Source: Plasmodiophora brassicae
Taxonomy: Eukaryota; Endomyxa: Phytomyxea; Phytomyxea; Plasmodiophorida
Length of the DNA stretch: 64,000 bases
NCBI GenBank assembly: GCA_036867785.1
Contig: CP145419.1
Span: 682,001 to 746,000 of the forward strand
Reading direction: 5' to 3'
A model generated the notes under the pieces. It was not told where the DNA came from, ran no database searches, and worked only from the letters and a program-made list of their open reading frames with translations. This document shows, piece by piece, positions 29,898 through 41,473 of the stretch. The position numbers and the translations under genes are program-made. Position 1 is the stretch's first letter. Every line of letters begins with the position of its first letter.

Positions 29898-29971
29898 GGG
29901 GAATTGGTGTAGTTGGTCATCACGCATCGTTCGCAACGATGAGGTCCCGGTTTCGATTACCGGATTCTCCA
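29898..29971 (+). tRNA. tRNA-Ala (CGC), copy 3
   Basis: Identical to copies 1 and 2 over 74 nt and followed by GTTTTTAG (Pol III terminator). The flanking sequence is unrelated to that of the other copies, so only the gene itself is shared. Confidence 0.9.
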
Positions 29972-31301
29972 GTTTTTAGCGTTTTGCTTTTGTAAGTGAA
30001 TGATTCACGTTCACCACAACGTTGAACCCAAGTCCACCGTGCTGTCCACCGACCGGGGTTTACCCCAGACGTCGTCGCCGGGCGGTATTCTGCTCGAGAC
30101 GTCCTCTTCGGAAAGTTGACTGTCAATCCATTTCAGCTGGGGATGGGGCGCGCCCCGGTCCTCAAGTACCTACATAGGTAGGAATACGACACCTGACGTT
30201 GAATCGGTGTGGTCGCGTTGCTCTACACGATGCATGCGGTACCATCCGTATACTGTGAGCAATAGGGGCCCAGGAGGATACCCAGTACCATTGCGTTGAT
30301 CCATGCCGCCATGCGCCACGCCTGCGAGCAGCTCAGCGGCGGTCGCCGACAACCTGGACTAGTACTACTTCGTCGATCTGGAAACGTCGCCGACGATACA
30401 AACGCGGCTTCCTGGAGCGGCTGTCTCGTTTGTCTGGGACGTTAACGTTGGCGGCCGCACGCGTTGTCAGGTACGCCCTGGACGTCCGGATTAGTCTCGT
30501 TCTGCCCAGCCGATCATCAGCGCCGGTGCGGTCGGCATGACCCGTGACGACAAATGGACATTCACGATGTCACTGGGACGAAGGATGGACATTCACGATC
30601 ATGTCATTCTGCGACGGTCGCAGTCGTGGAACTGATGCAAGTTGGACAGTCACGTCGATTATATCATCGTCGTCCAAGTGCCGAGAGAACGAGACGTCTC
30701 TTGCGCTCGACGGACAACAAGCAGGTGCTCGCCTGGGCCGCATCGCGCCTGTCTGGACGCTGCTGATTTATTTATAGTCTAGTTTAGTATATTCTGTTCT
30801 TGGCGCTGTTCACGCGCCTAGGTCTCGGGTCCGGAAGGTTCAGCCAGCGGAACGCCAACATCTCCCGGCCTCCTAGTGCCGGCCCATCACCTTTGTATTG
30901 GGCTCATCGCGCCTGGACGATATCAGGAAGAGACGTGATTCGCTCGGACCCACCGACTGCACTTTAGTCGAACTTCTTTGCCATACCGTCTATGCCTGGA
31001 TTCCGACATTGTTACGGGCCGTTCGTTTACCTCCCCTGACGCTCAACCGATACCCCTAAGTTTGCTCTGGCACTTTGAGACTTTCGGCTGTCGGAGCTTG
31101 ATTGTGGTTCGGCGCCGCGTTTAAGCTGGCGAAGCCCGGCTTCAGCGCCTGAACGGCCGACTCGAGGCGAATCCGGTATTCTCCAGTGGCGATTCAATCG
31201 GTCATCCCGGTTACGTACGCGGTGGCGGGTTGGGGACGGAAGCGTCAGCCTCGTTGTCGGATGACCAAGGTGTATTTCAGTGTCACAATGAACTCCGTTG
31301 A
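29972..31301. other. Long gap without recognisable genes
   Basis: About 1.3 kb, the longest gene-free stretch here. GGACATTCACGAT occurs twice about 35 bp apart near 30553 and 30587. An A/T-rich patch lies near 30770-30800. Frames of 60-112 codons exist but none has conserved features or good splice joins. It may be decayed repeat DNA. Confidence 0.35.
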
Positions 31302-34164
31302 TTAAGGTTCGATGTCGTTTTCTCTCCAGCAGCCCGCCGACCTGGCGCGACGAGAGCCACCCCATCGCATGACGGCGTACGCCAACGCATAGATGACCAC
31401 AGCCATGACCGCCAGCATGACCACATCGAAACGCAGGTTCTTGACGCTCATGCCCGTCTGCGCCAGGAACGCGTCGCCGTCCATCATCATCGTCGCATCG
31501 TCCATGACCGGCGAGTCGTTGACGATCTGGATCCCGTCAAACTCGATGGCAGCCAGCGCTTCCGTCGCATAGTTGAAGAAGCTGATGTACCGCAGATACC
31601 CGAGGCCACTCGTGCGTGCCCGCGACACAAGCGATGACCCGAGCCCCAGGTTCGTCAAGTAGTACACCAGCGCTGCTAGCGACGCCTTCTCCCCGTCCCA
31701 CAGCATCGCGATCAACGTCGTCGACGCCCCGGCCGCAAGACTCGTTAGCTCCAGGACGCCGGTGAACATCAGGATGCGCTGAGGGGACTCTTGCAGGCCG
31801 ACCATCGGATACGTGATCAACGAGAACAGGAAGGCGGGCAGGAGACGATACGGGACCAGGTCGGACAGGAGATGCGCAACGAAGCACGCGGCGGGCGTGT
31901 ACTGCCGCTGAGCAATTTCACGTCGGTACACCCCGCGCATGACAGACAGCATGTCCAGCGCCGACAGCGTGGTCAGCGACAGGAACAGAACGGCGCAGGA
32001 AAAGAACCCGAATCGTGACTGAGCACCGGACGACAGGCGGAAATCGAGGCGGGCGAACGTCAATCCGAGGCAAAGCGCGACGCCGACCGTCACCAGGTAG
32101 TATAGAAGTAGGTGGCGAGGTTGCCGGGCACTATTCCTGAACGAACGTTGCATGAGCAGCCAGAGTTGCCGGTGGAACGGCAGGGAGACCGGGATCGAGC
32201 GCGGCGGCGTGGGATGAGGGGACATCTGGCAGAGGTCGGACTTGCTGGAGTTCAGGTACTCAGCTGACATGCTCTCGAGGACATGGTCGTCGTCAAGAGC
32301 CTCGACGATGAATTCGAACGGGTTCACTCCTGGCAGGACGGTCGTCTGCGTGTGCCGGGCGCAGAACGACAGCGCTTCGCAGGGCGACCCGCTGAAGACC
32401 ATGCGCCCGTGGGACCCCATGAGCATGACCTGGTCGAACCGGCCGAACATGTGGGCGGCGGGCTGGTGGATCGTGATGAGGATCGAAGCGCTCGTTCCGT
32501 GCGCCGCCTCGCGTAACAGATCGACAACGTCCGATGCTCGCTGGCTGTCCAGGCCACTGCAGGCCTCGTCCAGCAGCATGATGCGGGGATAGGCGACGAT
32601 CTCCGATGCCAGCGTCAGGCGTCGACGTTCACCACCGGACAGCGACCCCGCCAGCGTTCCACGAACCGCGACGAGGCCAAGCGCACGAAGCGCATTGGAG
32701 ACATGCTGCCGGACGTCTTTCTCGCCCAGCCGGGTACGAGCCGCGAACTCGACCGTTTCCCAAACCGTCAGGCCTGGCAACAGGACGTCATCCTGTACAC
32801 ACACAAACGTGAGGTTTCGTTGGACTCGCTTGTCATTCCGGATTACCTGCGGCACGTACGAGATCGCTTCGCGACGCACGTCGCCATTATCGTCGTAGTG
32901 AACGAACCCAACGCTGTCGTCACCGTCTCCGCGCTGGTACAGCATGCGAAGCAGGGTCGACTTCCCGCAGCCAGAGCGACCAATCAGCGCGCAGAGCTGG
33001 CCAGGCCGGATCTGCCCGCTTGAAGACGAAAGGAGTTGACGTCGTCGGGCGCCAGTCAGCCAATGGCCCTGGACGGTAAACGATAGGTTTCGCCAGAACA
33101 GGCCGACGGAAGACAGGACAGCACGCGGGAGCAGCGCCCCCGCCTTGTTGGCAGTCTCCTCGACCAGGGAGGGCGTCGTCTTGAGCTCTTCAGAGACGCC
33201 GTGCACAGCCCGGGCGAGTGCAACAGAAACAACGGCGACAGCGGAAACAATTGCAAAGGCGATGATCGTGAAGACGGTGTTGCTGTTCGGCCCGCTGGAC
33301 ACGGTTCCGCCAATGCTGACGACGACATCGGGCGGGTACGTCGTGATGCAACCACCTGCCAAGCAGTCGGCGGCCATGGCGAGTGAGCCGATGCCTGGCA
33401 GCTGGGAGAGCTCCAGCCGAACGATGTACTGCCCATTCGGCAGCAGCTCGAACACGTAGTCCATAGGCAGCCCCTGATTCTGCCAGTAGTTTAACCCGTT
33501 GACAGCGATCATAGGGCACGCCTTCCGGACGGCCCGATCCGCTGAATCCATGCACGTCGTGCACTTCTTCGATGGGCACGCCATCTTATACGTGTCCGTC
33601 TTGTCCAGACGCTGAAGCTCACAATCGGTCGCCTGTTGTTCAACGCGCGTCAGGACAGCCAGTGGCAGGTGCGGCAACCCAGCTAACCTCGCAGGTGAAC
33701 ATGTTGAACATGGTCGTACACGACGTGGACCGCGTCAATATTGAAAGTTTCACGCGTTTGTGTCCGGGGTCAACCTCGACGTCAATGGAATGGTCACGGA
33801 ACTTGATGAGCGGGTTGTCGAACGCCTGCGAGTACTGGACACTGCAAATGGAGCGCTGCATGCCCTGCATGCTGAGCCCGTCGTTGCTGTAGACCGTCCC
33901 TCTCGGGCATGCCCTCGTCGCTTCCAAGTGCAGGCTGCAGTCCCGCCCATAGTACCCAGGACGACACGTGCATTTCGTGACGATGCCGAACTCCTCCTTC
34001 TTACACTTGCCTGGCAGGCGTCCATGGCAGTCCTTCTCCAGGACATACCCGCCGTTCCGACATGTCAACTGGGCAGGCGCGCATGACGACAGGCGCTTCC
34101 CGCAGGCAACGGCACCGACGAGGACCACCAGCAGGGAGACTATACGACAGACCGCACCCACCAT
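31302..34164 (-). CDS. ABCG-family half transporter with EGF-like ectodomain
   Basis: Two exons (34164..33688, 33632..31302; 55-nt intron with CCTGACG before AACAG) give 2808 nt, 935 aa. The signal peptide (MVGAVCRIVSLLVVLVGAVA) precedes a Cys-rich EGF-like part (CTCRPGYYGRDC) and a long ectodomain. A TM helix near residue 300 (FTIIAFAIVSAVAVVSVALA) leads to the ABC domain: Walker A GRSGCGKST, signature LSGGERRR, Walker B IMLLDEACSGLD, switch His in ITIHQP. The ABC2 membrane domain follows with about six helices. The order ectodomain-TM-ABC-ABC2 matches plant ABCG24/28-type transporters. Substrate unknown; ABCG proteins export lipids or secondary compounds. It probably works as a dimer. Confidence 0.9.
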
Positions 34165-34398
34165 CAATGTCACGAAGGTGGGTACCGGTGTCCGCCGGAT
34201 AGGGGCGCCCGGGCGACGGGCACCACGTTCTCTCCGTACGGTGTCCGCACGCGCCCGCGACGCACCGTCCTCCCCCCAACCGCGGCGTCCACTTTTTCCG
34301 GTCGCACAGGTTTTTTCCGGAAGTGCCTCGCGCGCCTTCGAAATGGCGGGCAACCCGCCCCCGGCCGGCCGGGTCGTGTCATTTCCGGTATTTTGGGG
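34165..34398. promoter_or_regulatory. Divergent promoter region, ABCG / INTS7-like
   Basis: 234 bp between divergent starts. It holds AAATGGCGGG at 34341, resembling the YY1 core (AAnATGGCG), and two TTTCCGG phrases near 34295-34320. Confidence 0.4.
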
Positions 34399-36405
34399 AT
34401 GCCCGGCAGTATTTGGGCAGCCGAGCCGCTGCGACCCGGCGGCGGGCTGCATCAGCAGCTGGCGAAGCTGGCGGCGAGCCCGCTGGACGTGCTGCCCGTA
34501 TTGCCAGCGTTGGCGAGGCGTGCGTCGCCGGTCGACGCGCGTCGCGTGCATGCGTCGCTGGTGCAGTTGTTCGAGGCGGCGTCGACGACGGCGTACGTGC
34601 GGCTGGTAATCGCGCGGACGCTGCGTGCCATGAAGCCGTCGGACCAGACGATGCGGGCGCTTTGCGCGACGTTGGATTCGACGAAAGATCCGGCGTGGAT
34701 TGTTGCCGTCCTGACTGCGATCCAGGGACCTCGGGATGAGCGGATCGTTCACGCGGTCGTCGCTGTTCTCGAAGGGCACGTCTCGGATGACGTCATTGCA
34801 GAGCATTGCGTTGGCGCCCTGCAACGCGTGGATTGTGGCAACTCTCACATCGCTGCCTGCGTGACCCGCCTGATTAGTCGACCCGACTTGCCGAGGCACA
34901 CTCGGCTACTGCTGCAGAAGCTTGACTCGAGACCCCGTTCCGATATCCACCTTTCGACCCAGCGACCTTATGCATCGTTATGCGTTTTCACACAGCAGAA
35001 GCAATACGATGCCTTGATCGATGCGGTCCTCACCGTCTTGAAGTCCCAGGAGCCGCTGACGAAGGGCGTCTGGAAACGGGTCGCGCATGCTGTCAAATGC
35101 GTCCCTGACCGAGGGAACGACGTCATCGATGCGCTCCTAAATAGAAATGCTTCGTCACCCGAGCACGGCGCCCTTGCATGCGTTTGCGTTTGCCTAGTCC
35201 ACGTACACAATTGCTGTGCGATATGTGGCCTTCACGATGGTTGATCACTGGTCTTTGCAGGTCGTAGAACTGTCCATGGATTCCGCCAAGATGCTCCTCG
35301 ACCAGTGTCGAGCAGGTCTTGAGCACGTGCCTCACCGATTACTGGCAACGGCATGTATACGCGGGGCGCGCCGCTCGACCGCTCTTCGATCGCAATTCGT
35401 CGAGGTCCTTGACGCAGTCGTGTCTTCTGCGCCTGTAAGCGACTCATTGGGTCGTTTCGAGTCGTGAAATCTAACGCTGTTTGACAACTCGTAGACATCA
35501 CTGGCCTCATACGACGTTGCGGTTGTTGTGATCCAGGATGGCGCTCCAGACCTTGCACCTTTAGCTGATGGCCTGTTGGCTCGGCTCGACCTTCGAGACG
35601 TTCGCTTTGTTCTGTGGGTGAAGGCACTCCGATGCATCTGCGAGAGCCTTGTCAAGACCACGAGTGACATCGTTCGTGTATTTGCGATCGTACGTCGTGC
35701 CATCTGTTAATCACGACGTGCAGGCTGGAAGCGTCTGTTGTCTGCGCGAAGCCCAGCTGTGTCTGAGGGCCATGCGCTCGTCGTCTTCGAGCATGGACTT
35801 CCAGGAGGCCTTCCTCGAACATCGCATCGCACTCATTGAGGAGCGGGGTTCACCGTTCGGTCCAGACGCACGCCGTTTAGGTGCGGCTTGCCCAGGTTGC
35901 GGCGGTCTGCCCTGAACTGATCCCGTGTCGTGCAACAGGCGCAATTGGACACCAGTTGTCTCGGCTCACCAGATCCGTCATGTCTTTGGGGCCACGTTCT
36001 CGCCAACAAATAGAAACCTTGGCGGCTGACGACCGTTCCTATACGGCGTTCCCCCCGGCTTTCTTCGTACACCATCGACCGAACTTGGTCGGCGTCAAGG
36101 CCTCCATTTCTGCTGACCGCTGCAGTATCGCTGTTTCGGGTTCGTTTGGGTCTGCGCCGCATCGCGCCGTCGCTGTCTAACGCATCGTAGGCCGGTTTCG
36201 ACAAGACCTGGTCGACCGCGTCGCGTCCGTCTACGCCGTCATCGACGGCGACGGCGTCGTCCCGCTGGACCTCGATCAAGGGCGATTTGCGCGGGACTGC
36301 CCGTTCCGCTCCGACCCGGTCGCTGCGGCGTCTGTCGCCATTGTCGCCGTCGACCATGACCGTCGCCGCTGGGAGGTTGCCACCGTCGTCCCCGTCGTAT
36401 CATAA
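34399..36405 (+). CDS. INTS7: Integrator complex subunit 7-like alpha-helical repeat protein
   Basis: At least six exons, with junctions near 35180/35261, 35430/35494, 35682/35727, 35877/35940 and 36140/36190. Introns show GTAAGC..CGTAG, GTTTAG..CAACAG and similar ends. The N-terminal two thirds are HEAT-like helices (MRALCATLDSTKDPAWIVAV, HAVVAVLEGHVSDDVIAEHC). The C-terminal part, TAFPPAFFVHHRPNLVGVKA then CSIAVSGRFRQDLVDRVASV and RSDPVAAASVAIVAVDHDRR, lines up with the beta-rich end of INTS7. Integrator processes snRNA 3' ends and attenuates transcription. It is shorter (~550 aa) than animal INTS7 (~960), so some helical repeats are missing or hidden in unseen exons. Confidence 0.5.
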
Positions 36406-36678
36406 ACCGAGCGCCCTGCCATTCTCTCCTGGTGATCCGACTGCCACTCCCTCCTGGGGATCCGGCAGCAACGCCGCCCAGTGTCTCTCGCGGTGTTTGG
36501 CAGTTTTGACGAATTGGTCGGTTGCTCGATCAGCGATCAGCGTGCACAAAACGGGCGGTCGTCAGCGGCGTTCGTTTTCCGTCAATCTCGGGGACGCGTG
36601 CGGCGGCTGCCGATCTTTTTTGGGGTTGCCGTTGATCAGCAAGCTGGGCGCCGGCTGCCCCGGGCTTGCCGTGTTCCG
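36406..36678. promoter_or_regulatory. Upstream region of MO25
   Basis: 273 bp between two genes on the same strand. No clear promoter motif. The phrase CTCCTGG(T/G)GATCCG is repeated at about 36427 and 36451. Confidence 0.35.
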
Positions 36679-38011
36679 ATGGCGTTCCTGTTCGGCCGGG
36701 GCAAGAAGTCGCCCACCGAGCTCGTCAAGTCGACCAAGCAGCTCCTGGCGACCTTCTCGTCGGGGGCGCCCGCCGCTCCCGTCGCCGCCGCCGCCGCCGC
36801 TGATGCCGACCCCGGCGTCACCAAGTCGTCCGAGAAAATCTCGGCGAACCTGTCGGCGATGAAGCTGATGCTGTATGGCGACGGCGACCACGAGGCGAAA
36901 CCGGAACTGATCGAGAAGCTCGTCGAGGAATTGTTTGCCGCTGAACTCCTCCTGGACCTCTTGCGCAACATTTCGAAATTTGAATTCGAAACCAGGAAAG
37001 ACGTTGCCATGGTTTTCAATTTTCTTCTACGACGAGGCCAGCATAACCTCGCTGTCCAATACGTTGAGTCGCACTCGGAAGTCATCAAACTGCTCGTCGA
37101 GGTCAGACGCTGTATTGCCGTCCATGGACGGTCTGCATTGGTTGCTGAATACTACTGCGCCTCGTTGCAACACAGGGTTACGAGGACTCGGACATCGCCC
37201 TGAATTGCGGTATGATTCTTAGGGAGTGCATTCGCCACGAATGCCTGAATCAGATCCTGCTCGAGTCGCAGGACCTGTTCTTCAAGTTCTTTGACTTTGT
37301 TCAGGTCGGTCAGAGAGATACACTGTCGGCGGATGCCTGCGAGGGGGATTGATGTGCGTCCACAGAAAACAAATTTCGACGTCGCCTCCGACGCGTTTGC
37401 CACGTTCCGCCAATGCCTGACCAAGCACAAAACCCTGTCGTCAACGTTCCTGGAGCAGAATTACGACAAGGTAGTCGGCGTGTTGCATCGTTTGATCTCC
37501 ATTGTTAAGGTGTTCCGCAGATTATTCCGCTGTACAACGAACTGATCCAGAGCCCCAACTACGTCACGAAGAGGCAATCGCTGAAGCTGCTGGGCGAGAT
37601 CCTGCTTGACAAGAAGAACTATGCCGTCATGATTCGGTATATCAACGACCCGGTCAACTTGAGGATAATGATGAACCTGCTGAGGGTGCCGAGCAAGACC
37701 ATCCAGTTCGAGGCGTTTCACGTGTTCAAAGTGTTCATTGCGAACCCGAAGAAGTCGCAGCCCGTTCTCGACATTATCGTGCTCAACAGGGACCGGCTCA
37801 TAGATTTCTTAAAGACGTTCCAAAGCGATAAGGGTATGCGCGCTGTGCGATGTCGGCAATCGACTCGTCTGAACCTTGCCTGTTAGACGACGATCAGTTC
37901 GTAGAGGAGAAGAACCTATTATTGGCGACCCTGTCCAGGATCGAGCCAACGACGCCGTCGTCGGCGTCGCAACCCGCTGTTGATCCCGACCCGAAGCCAC
38001 AGGACGACTAG
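36679..38011 (+). CDS. CAB39: MO25/CAB39 scaffold protein
   Basis: Five exons (36679..37101, 37176..37304, 37366..37470, 37521..37833, 37887..38011) total 1095 nt, 364 aa. The start [20 protein letters not shown] is the MO25 N-terminus. Joins give [40 protein letters not shown] and [20 protein letters not shown], all diagnostic. [20 protein letters not shown] is near-invariant in the family. MO25 stabilises STRAD-LKB1 and MST/SPAK kinases and works in polarity and cytokinesis. An Ala/Pro insert (residues 30-45) and a Pro-rich tail are lineage-specific. Its stop is only 47 bp from that of the convergent carboxypeptidase gene. Confidence 0.95.
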
Positions 38012-38058
38012 GCAAATCAGTCTCTCATTATATTCTGCATTGGACGACTCCGCCTCTG

Positions 38059-39134
38059 TTATTGCCGACCGTGCCCGTAATCCTCGGCGAGCTGTCCGCT
38101 GACCCGTCTGATGACCTGCGTCCACGACCGCAACACCTCATCGTACGTCTCTCGATCGACCGGGTTGAACAGGCGAAAGCAATCGCTGGCCGACCGCTCG
38201 TCCCCGTACACCTCGAACGTCAGCGATACGTTGATGCCCATCTCGGCGTACATGTAGTCCATGCTGGTCCCGTATGCAAGGTACCCGCCGATCTCGCCGC
38301 CGCCGCCAAACGTGCACCTGCACGTCGACTGCACGGGCCCGAACAACGTCTCCTTGATGTACTCAGCCTCGTCGATGAGCTCCACTTTGTGATCCCACCC
38401 GAAGTACATCTCGCGCAGACCGCTGTGCACGTTGATGTACAGGTCGGGTCGCCATCGTGCCACCAGATCCCGCACCTGGCGTCACGCGCGTCAGTGGACC
38501 TGCCGCGAAACGGGTCGCGTCCCACATGCCAATCTGGATTCCGCTTCCGAGAACGGGTGTTGCCCTGGGTAGGTCTCGTCGGCGTGGGTTGGACTGGCGC
38601 CGTCGCCGTTCCACATGAACGGCCAGTTGCGGTTCAGGTCGACGCCTCTGGCGTTCTTCCTTGTGCAAGGCCGGCCTCGCTCGGCCTGGTCCCTGGACCA
38701 GGTCGACAGGATCGGGATCACACATAGGTCAACGCTCGACAGGGCGTCCTGCACGGCGTCCTCTGTTCCATTCGACAAGTCAGACATACGCGGGCGACGG
38801 GCGGCCGCAAGTGCTCGTGACCGATGAGGTGGAGACCGATCTCTGCAGTGATTAATTCGCGGCCGTGCTCGCCGCATACAACGAGCGCTTTCAAGCGTGC
38901 CGGCTGCTGGCGAGCGGCGATGCAGGCGACGTCGACATAGTCGAACAGGTCCCTGGTCTGCCGCAGGCGATGAGTCTCGACCCGCAAGCGACCCGGGTGC
39001 TCCGCTTCCGCCCTCTTCAGCAACGTATGGATCGCCTCTGTCGACCGGTAGAACGACGGTGGTGTCGACGTCCCAGCAATGGTCGCTAGAAGAAAGACAG
39101 CGGCACTGGCAGCGGCAGCCGACACCGCTGCCAT
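38059..39134 (-). CDS. M14 zinc carboxypeptidase, secreted or membrane-associated
   Basis: The signal sequence (MAAVSAAAASAAVFLLATIA) is followed by a peptidase M14 domain. Zn ligands are visible in CGEHGRELITAE (HxxE) and in INVHSG. The substrate-binding phrase ARGVDLNRNWPFMWNGD is present, then YPGQHPFSEAES. The catalytic Glu lies in SLTFEVYGDE, followed by CFRLFNPVD. The set matches the plant At5g42320-type carboxypeptidase closely. The usual NPDGR before the RN motif reads STWSR, so that specificity loop has changed. At least two introns: the first is GTATGT..GTGCAG after PPVAR; the second, near 38475-38515, I could not resolve. It removes C-terminal residues from peptides in the secretory path or outside the cell. 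Confidence 0.82.
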
Positions 39135-39348
39135 ATCGTCGGTGCACGACGCAAGTCGTCGTCACACTGCACACACAGAGCAGCCACCCGGTCGAAGGGA
39201 GGTACCTACTACGACAGCACGTGCAACAAGATCATGGGCAGTGTTTACAATGTCGATCGGCGCGATTCGGACGAGCCCTGGTCGCCCTTGGCTCTCTCGG
39301 TTGCGGCCAGTTCAGCGATCTTGACCAGGAATTGCGTCAGGAACGCAT

Positions 39349-40976
39349 CTAAGCGGACCTGCGAATCGTGGTGAACAGATCTGAGGATCGCTGCGCTGAT
39401 CGCTGTACCGTGTTCTCATTGACAACGTCCTTGACGAGCGCGTATGTCCCGTCCTTTGGGTCGATCAGGTCCATATCGTTGCGAACCTTGTCGTCACCGG
39501 GGATGCGCAGGAGGTCGCAGACAACCCGGTAGACGATCGAGGCGATGACCTTCAGGTTCGTCAGACGTGTCGCGGCGCGGTCGCGTGGCTTGCGCCCTAG
39601 GCCCGCTTCCCACGGCGCCACGACGATCCGCATCAGCACCCGGACGACGAAGAAGTTCGCCAGCATTAGCCGTTGCGCGCTCACTGACAACGCTGTCGTG
39701 AACCCGTGCCGGTCGAGCTGTATCGCGCTCTGAAGGGATACATGAGGCGCGCCCCTAATATTGTGGAGCAGGTCGACGCACCTTTTCGGACGGGAGGAGG
39801 TACGCGTCGGGGAAGACGTTTCCAGGCGAGATCAGGTACCGGTTGACGAAGCCGACCAGGGCGACGGGGATGGTGGCGCCGGGCGCTGTCATCTCGACCA
39901 TCTTCTCGAAGCAGTGCTTGAGGCGGACGCCGATCTGGGCGACGACCGTCTTGGTGTTCGGGCGTTTCAGGCGCAGGAGCGTGTGAACGGCGGCGGTCGG
40001 CCCTGGGCGCAGGTCCAGGTCGAGCGCGCACGATGGCGCTAGCAGGCTGCCGATCGGGAACTTGACCGCAGGTAGCAACCAGGCCCTTGCCATCTCTTCA
40101 TACAGGTCGACGACTTCGCTGAACTCTTGGATCTGCGACGCTCGTTGACGAGCCACGCGAGTCGCAATGCTCCTGGACACACGAACGATGAACCGCAGGG
40201 CGAACGCACCAGCACGAAACAGCCCGGCAGGCGAGGGGCGAGAGAATATCCCGCCTTTCAGCGCCATCTTGCTGAGGAGGGTCGCAGCGGTGCTGTCGGC
40301 CGGTTTGTCGCCGCCTGAGGCCAACGCAGGGTCCGCTGCGGAAGCTGGCGGAACCTCGTCCACCGCTTGAGCATCGACCTCGCCGAACACGTCAGTGACC
40401 AGTGACGAGAGAGCGTCTTGGATGTTCGCAGATGGCTGCGGATTCGTTTCACGAGCGTCAGCAGATTGCAGGCCGTGTTCAGGAGTCGGCGACTTCAGTG
40501 CCGACTGCAAACATTGCAACCGCTACTTCAGGTGGTGCCTGATAACCCCGGATAAGCTTGCTGGGTACCAGTGCCGCTGATCGTTGGTCTGACGCAGACG
40601 AGGATCCCGTCCGTCGCGACTGGCCGACCTGCGGCGTCTGGGCTCGTGCAGGCGAGTCGGGCCTGACGGCAAGGACGCGCATGTCGTCGACCAGCTCGAC
40701 GGATTTCGCCATAAACGCTGCGTAGTCGTGCAGAGCCTCGTTCTGATAACGCAACCGCATCCTCTGACAAGCGACACGGCTCAGCAGCAGGCAGCGCAGC
40801 ACACTGCTGCCGACGCCTACGTGGATCTGTTTACGAAGCTCGCGCTTCTTGTTGAGCTCCGCCAGCAAGAGCTGGTTCTGAAGGGCGATCGACGCTGCGG
40901 CAACCACGTCAAGACAAGGACGCAGGGTTGCAGCCCCCGACGTACTCGTTAGGCTGGCCAGCTGGTCAGCGTCCAT
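39349..40976 (-). CDS. RasGAP-like domain protein with helical N-terminus
   Basis: Starts MDADQLASLT at the ATG ending at 40976. The N-terminal ~100 residues are helical (LQNQLLLAELNKKRELRKQ) and probably coiled coil; a Ser/Pro-rich linker follows. A 64-nt intron (GTACCC..TTTGCAG) joins to SALKSPTPEHGLQ. The C-terminal half (LLRLKRPNTKTVVAQIGVRL, then RLMLANFFVVRVLMRIVVAP, then TRLTNLKVIASIVYRVVCDL) matches the second half of RasGAP domains, where a F.FLRF.NPAI motif and the following helices are conserved. I do not see a clear arginine finger, so GAP activity is uncertain. The splice near 39700-39790 is unresolved. Confidence 0.5.
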
Positions 40977-41473
40977 GGGCTCCCCGGACGTCACGCGCTT
41001 GACGTCGCCACCACCGGCGAAGGCGGCTGTGACGCGCAACGCGCTCGTGCAATGCGCGTGGCCGGACCGTCTGCGGCCATCTCTGCACAAGATGCCCCCC
41101 AGGTGCGCGTTAACGCTTCGTATCGCACCGCCTGGTACGGAGGGGACCCGTAATCCCCGTCCGACAGCGTCCGGAAGAGCACGAACTCTACCTCCAGCAC
41201 ACCCAAACCCATGAGGGGCGATGTCGGCAGTCAGGTCGAGTGCCGGGGACAGGGTCGCACGTTTCAGGGCCGCCCTGGAACGCCAACGGGGGGCTCCAGC
41301 GGGAAACGCTCGAACGTTCCGAGTGCAGTTTGGGCACAAAAATTTGGGGGCCCCTCGGCAGCGTGGTGTCCCACAGTGGGACGGGGGAAGTCCGTCAGTG
41401 TCTGAGCAACGTCGTGTGCCGATCGGTGCCACGAGGTGATCGTCGTCGCACCCAACGCAGCCGAGCAGCGCCC
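40977..41473. other. Divergent gap, RasGAP-like / ATP synthase gamma
   Basis: About 500 bases between divergent starts. Long frames on both strands are GC read-through. It presumably holds both promoters. An initiator-like site was not identified. Confidence 0.4.

Noticed and set aside
33688-34899. Extending the ABCG gene upstream to 34899
   Set aside because: The open frame continues, but it would overlap the divergent INTS7-like gene and lacks a better start; the ATG ending at 34164 gives a proper signal peptide.
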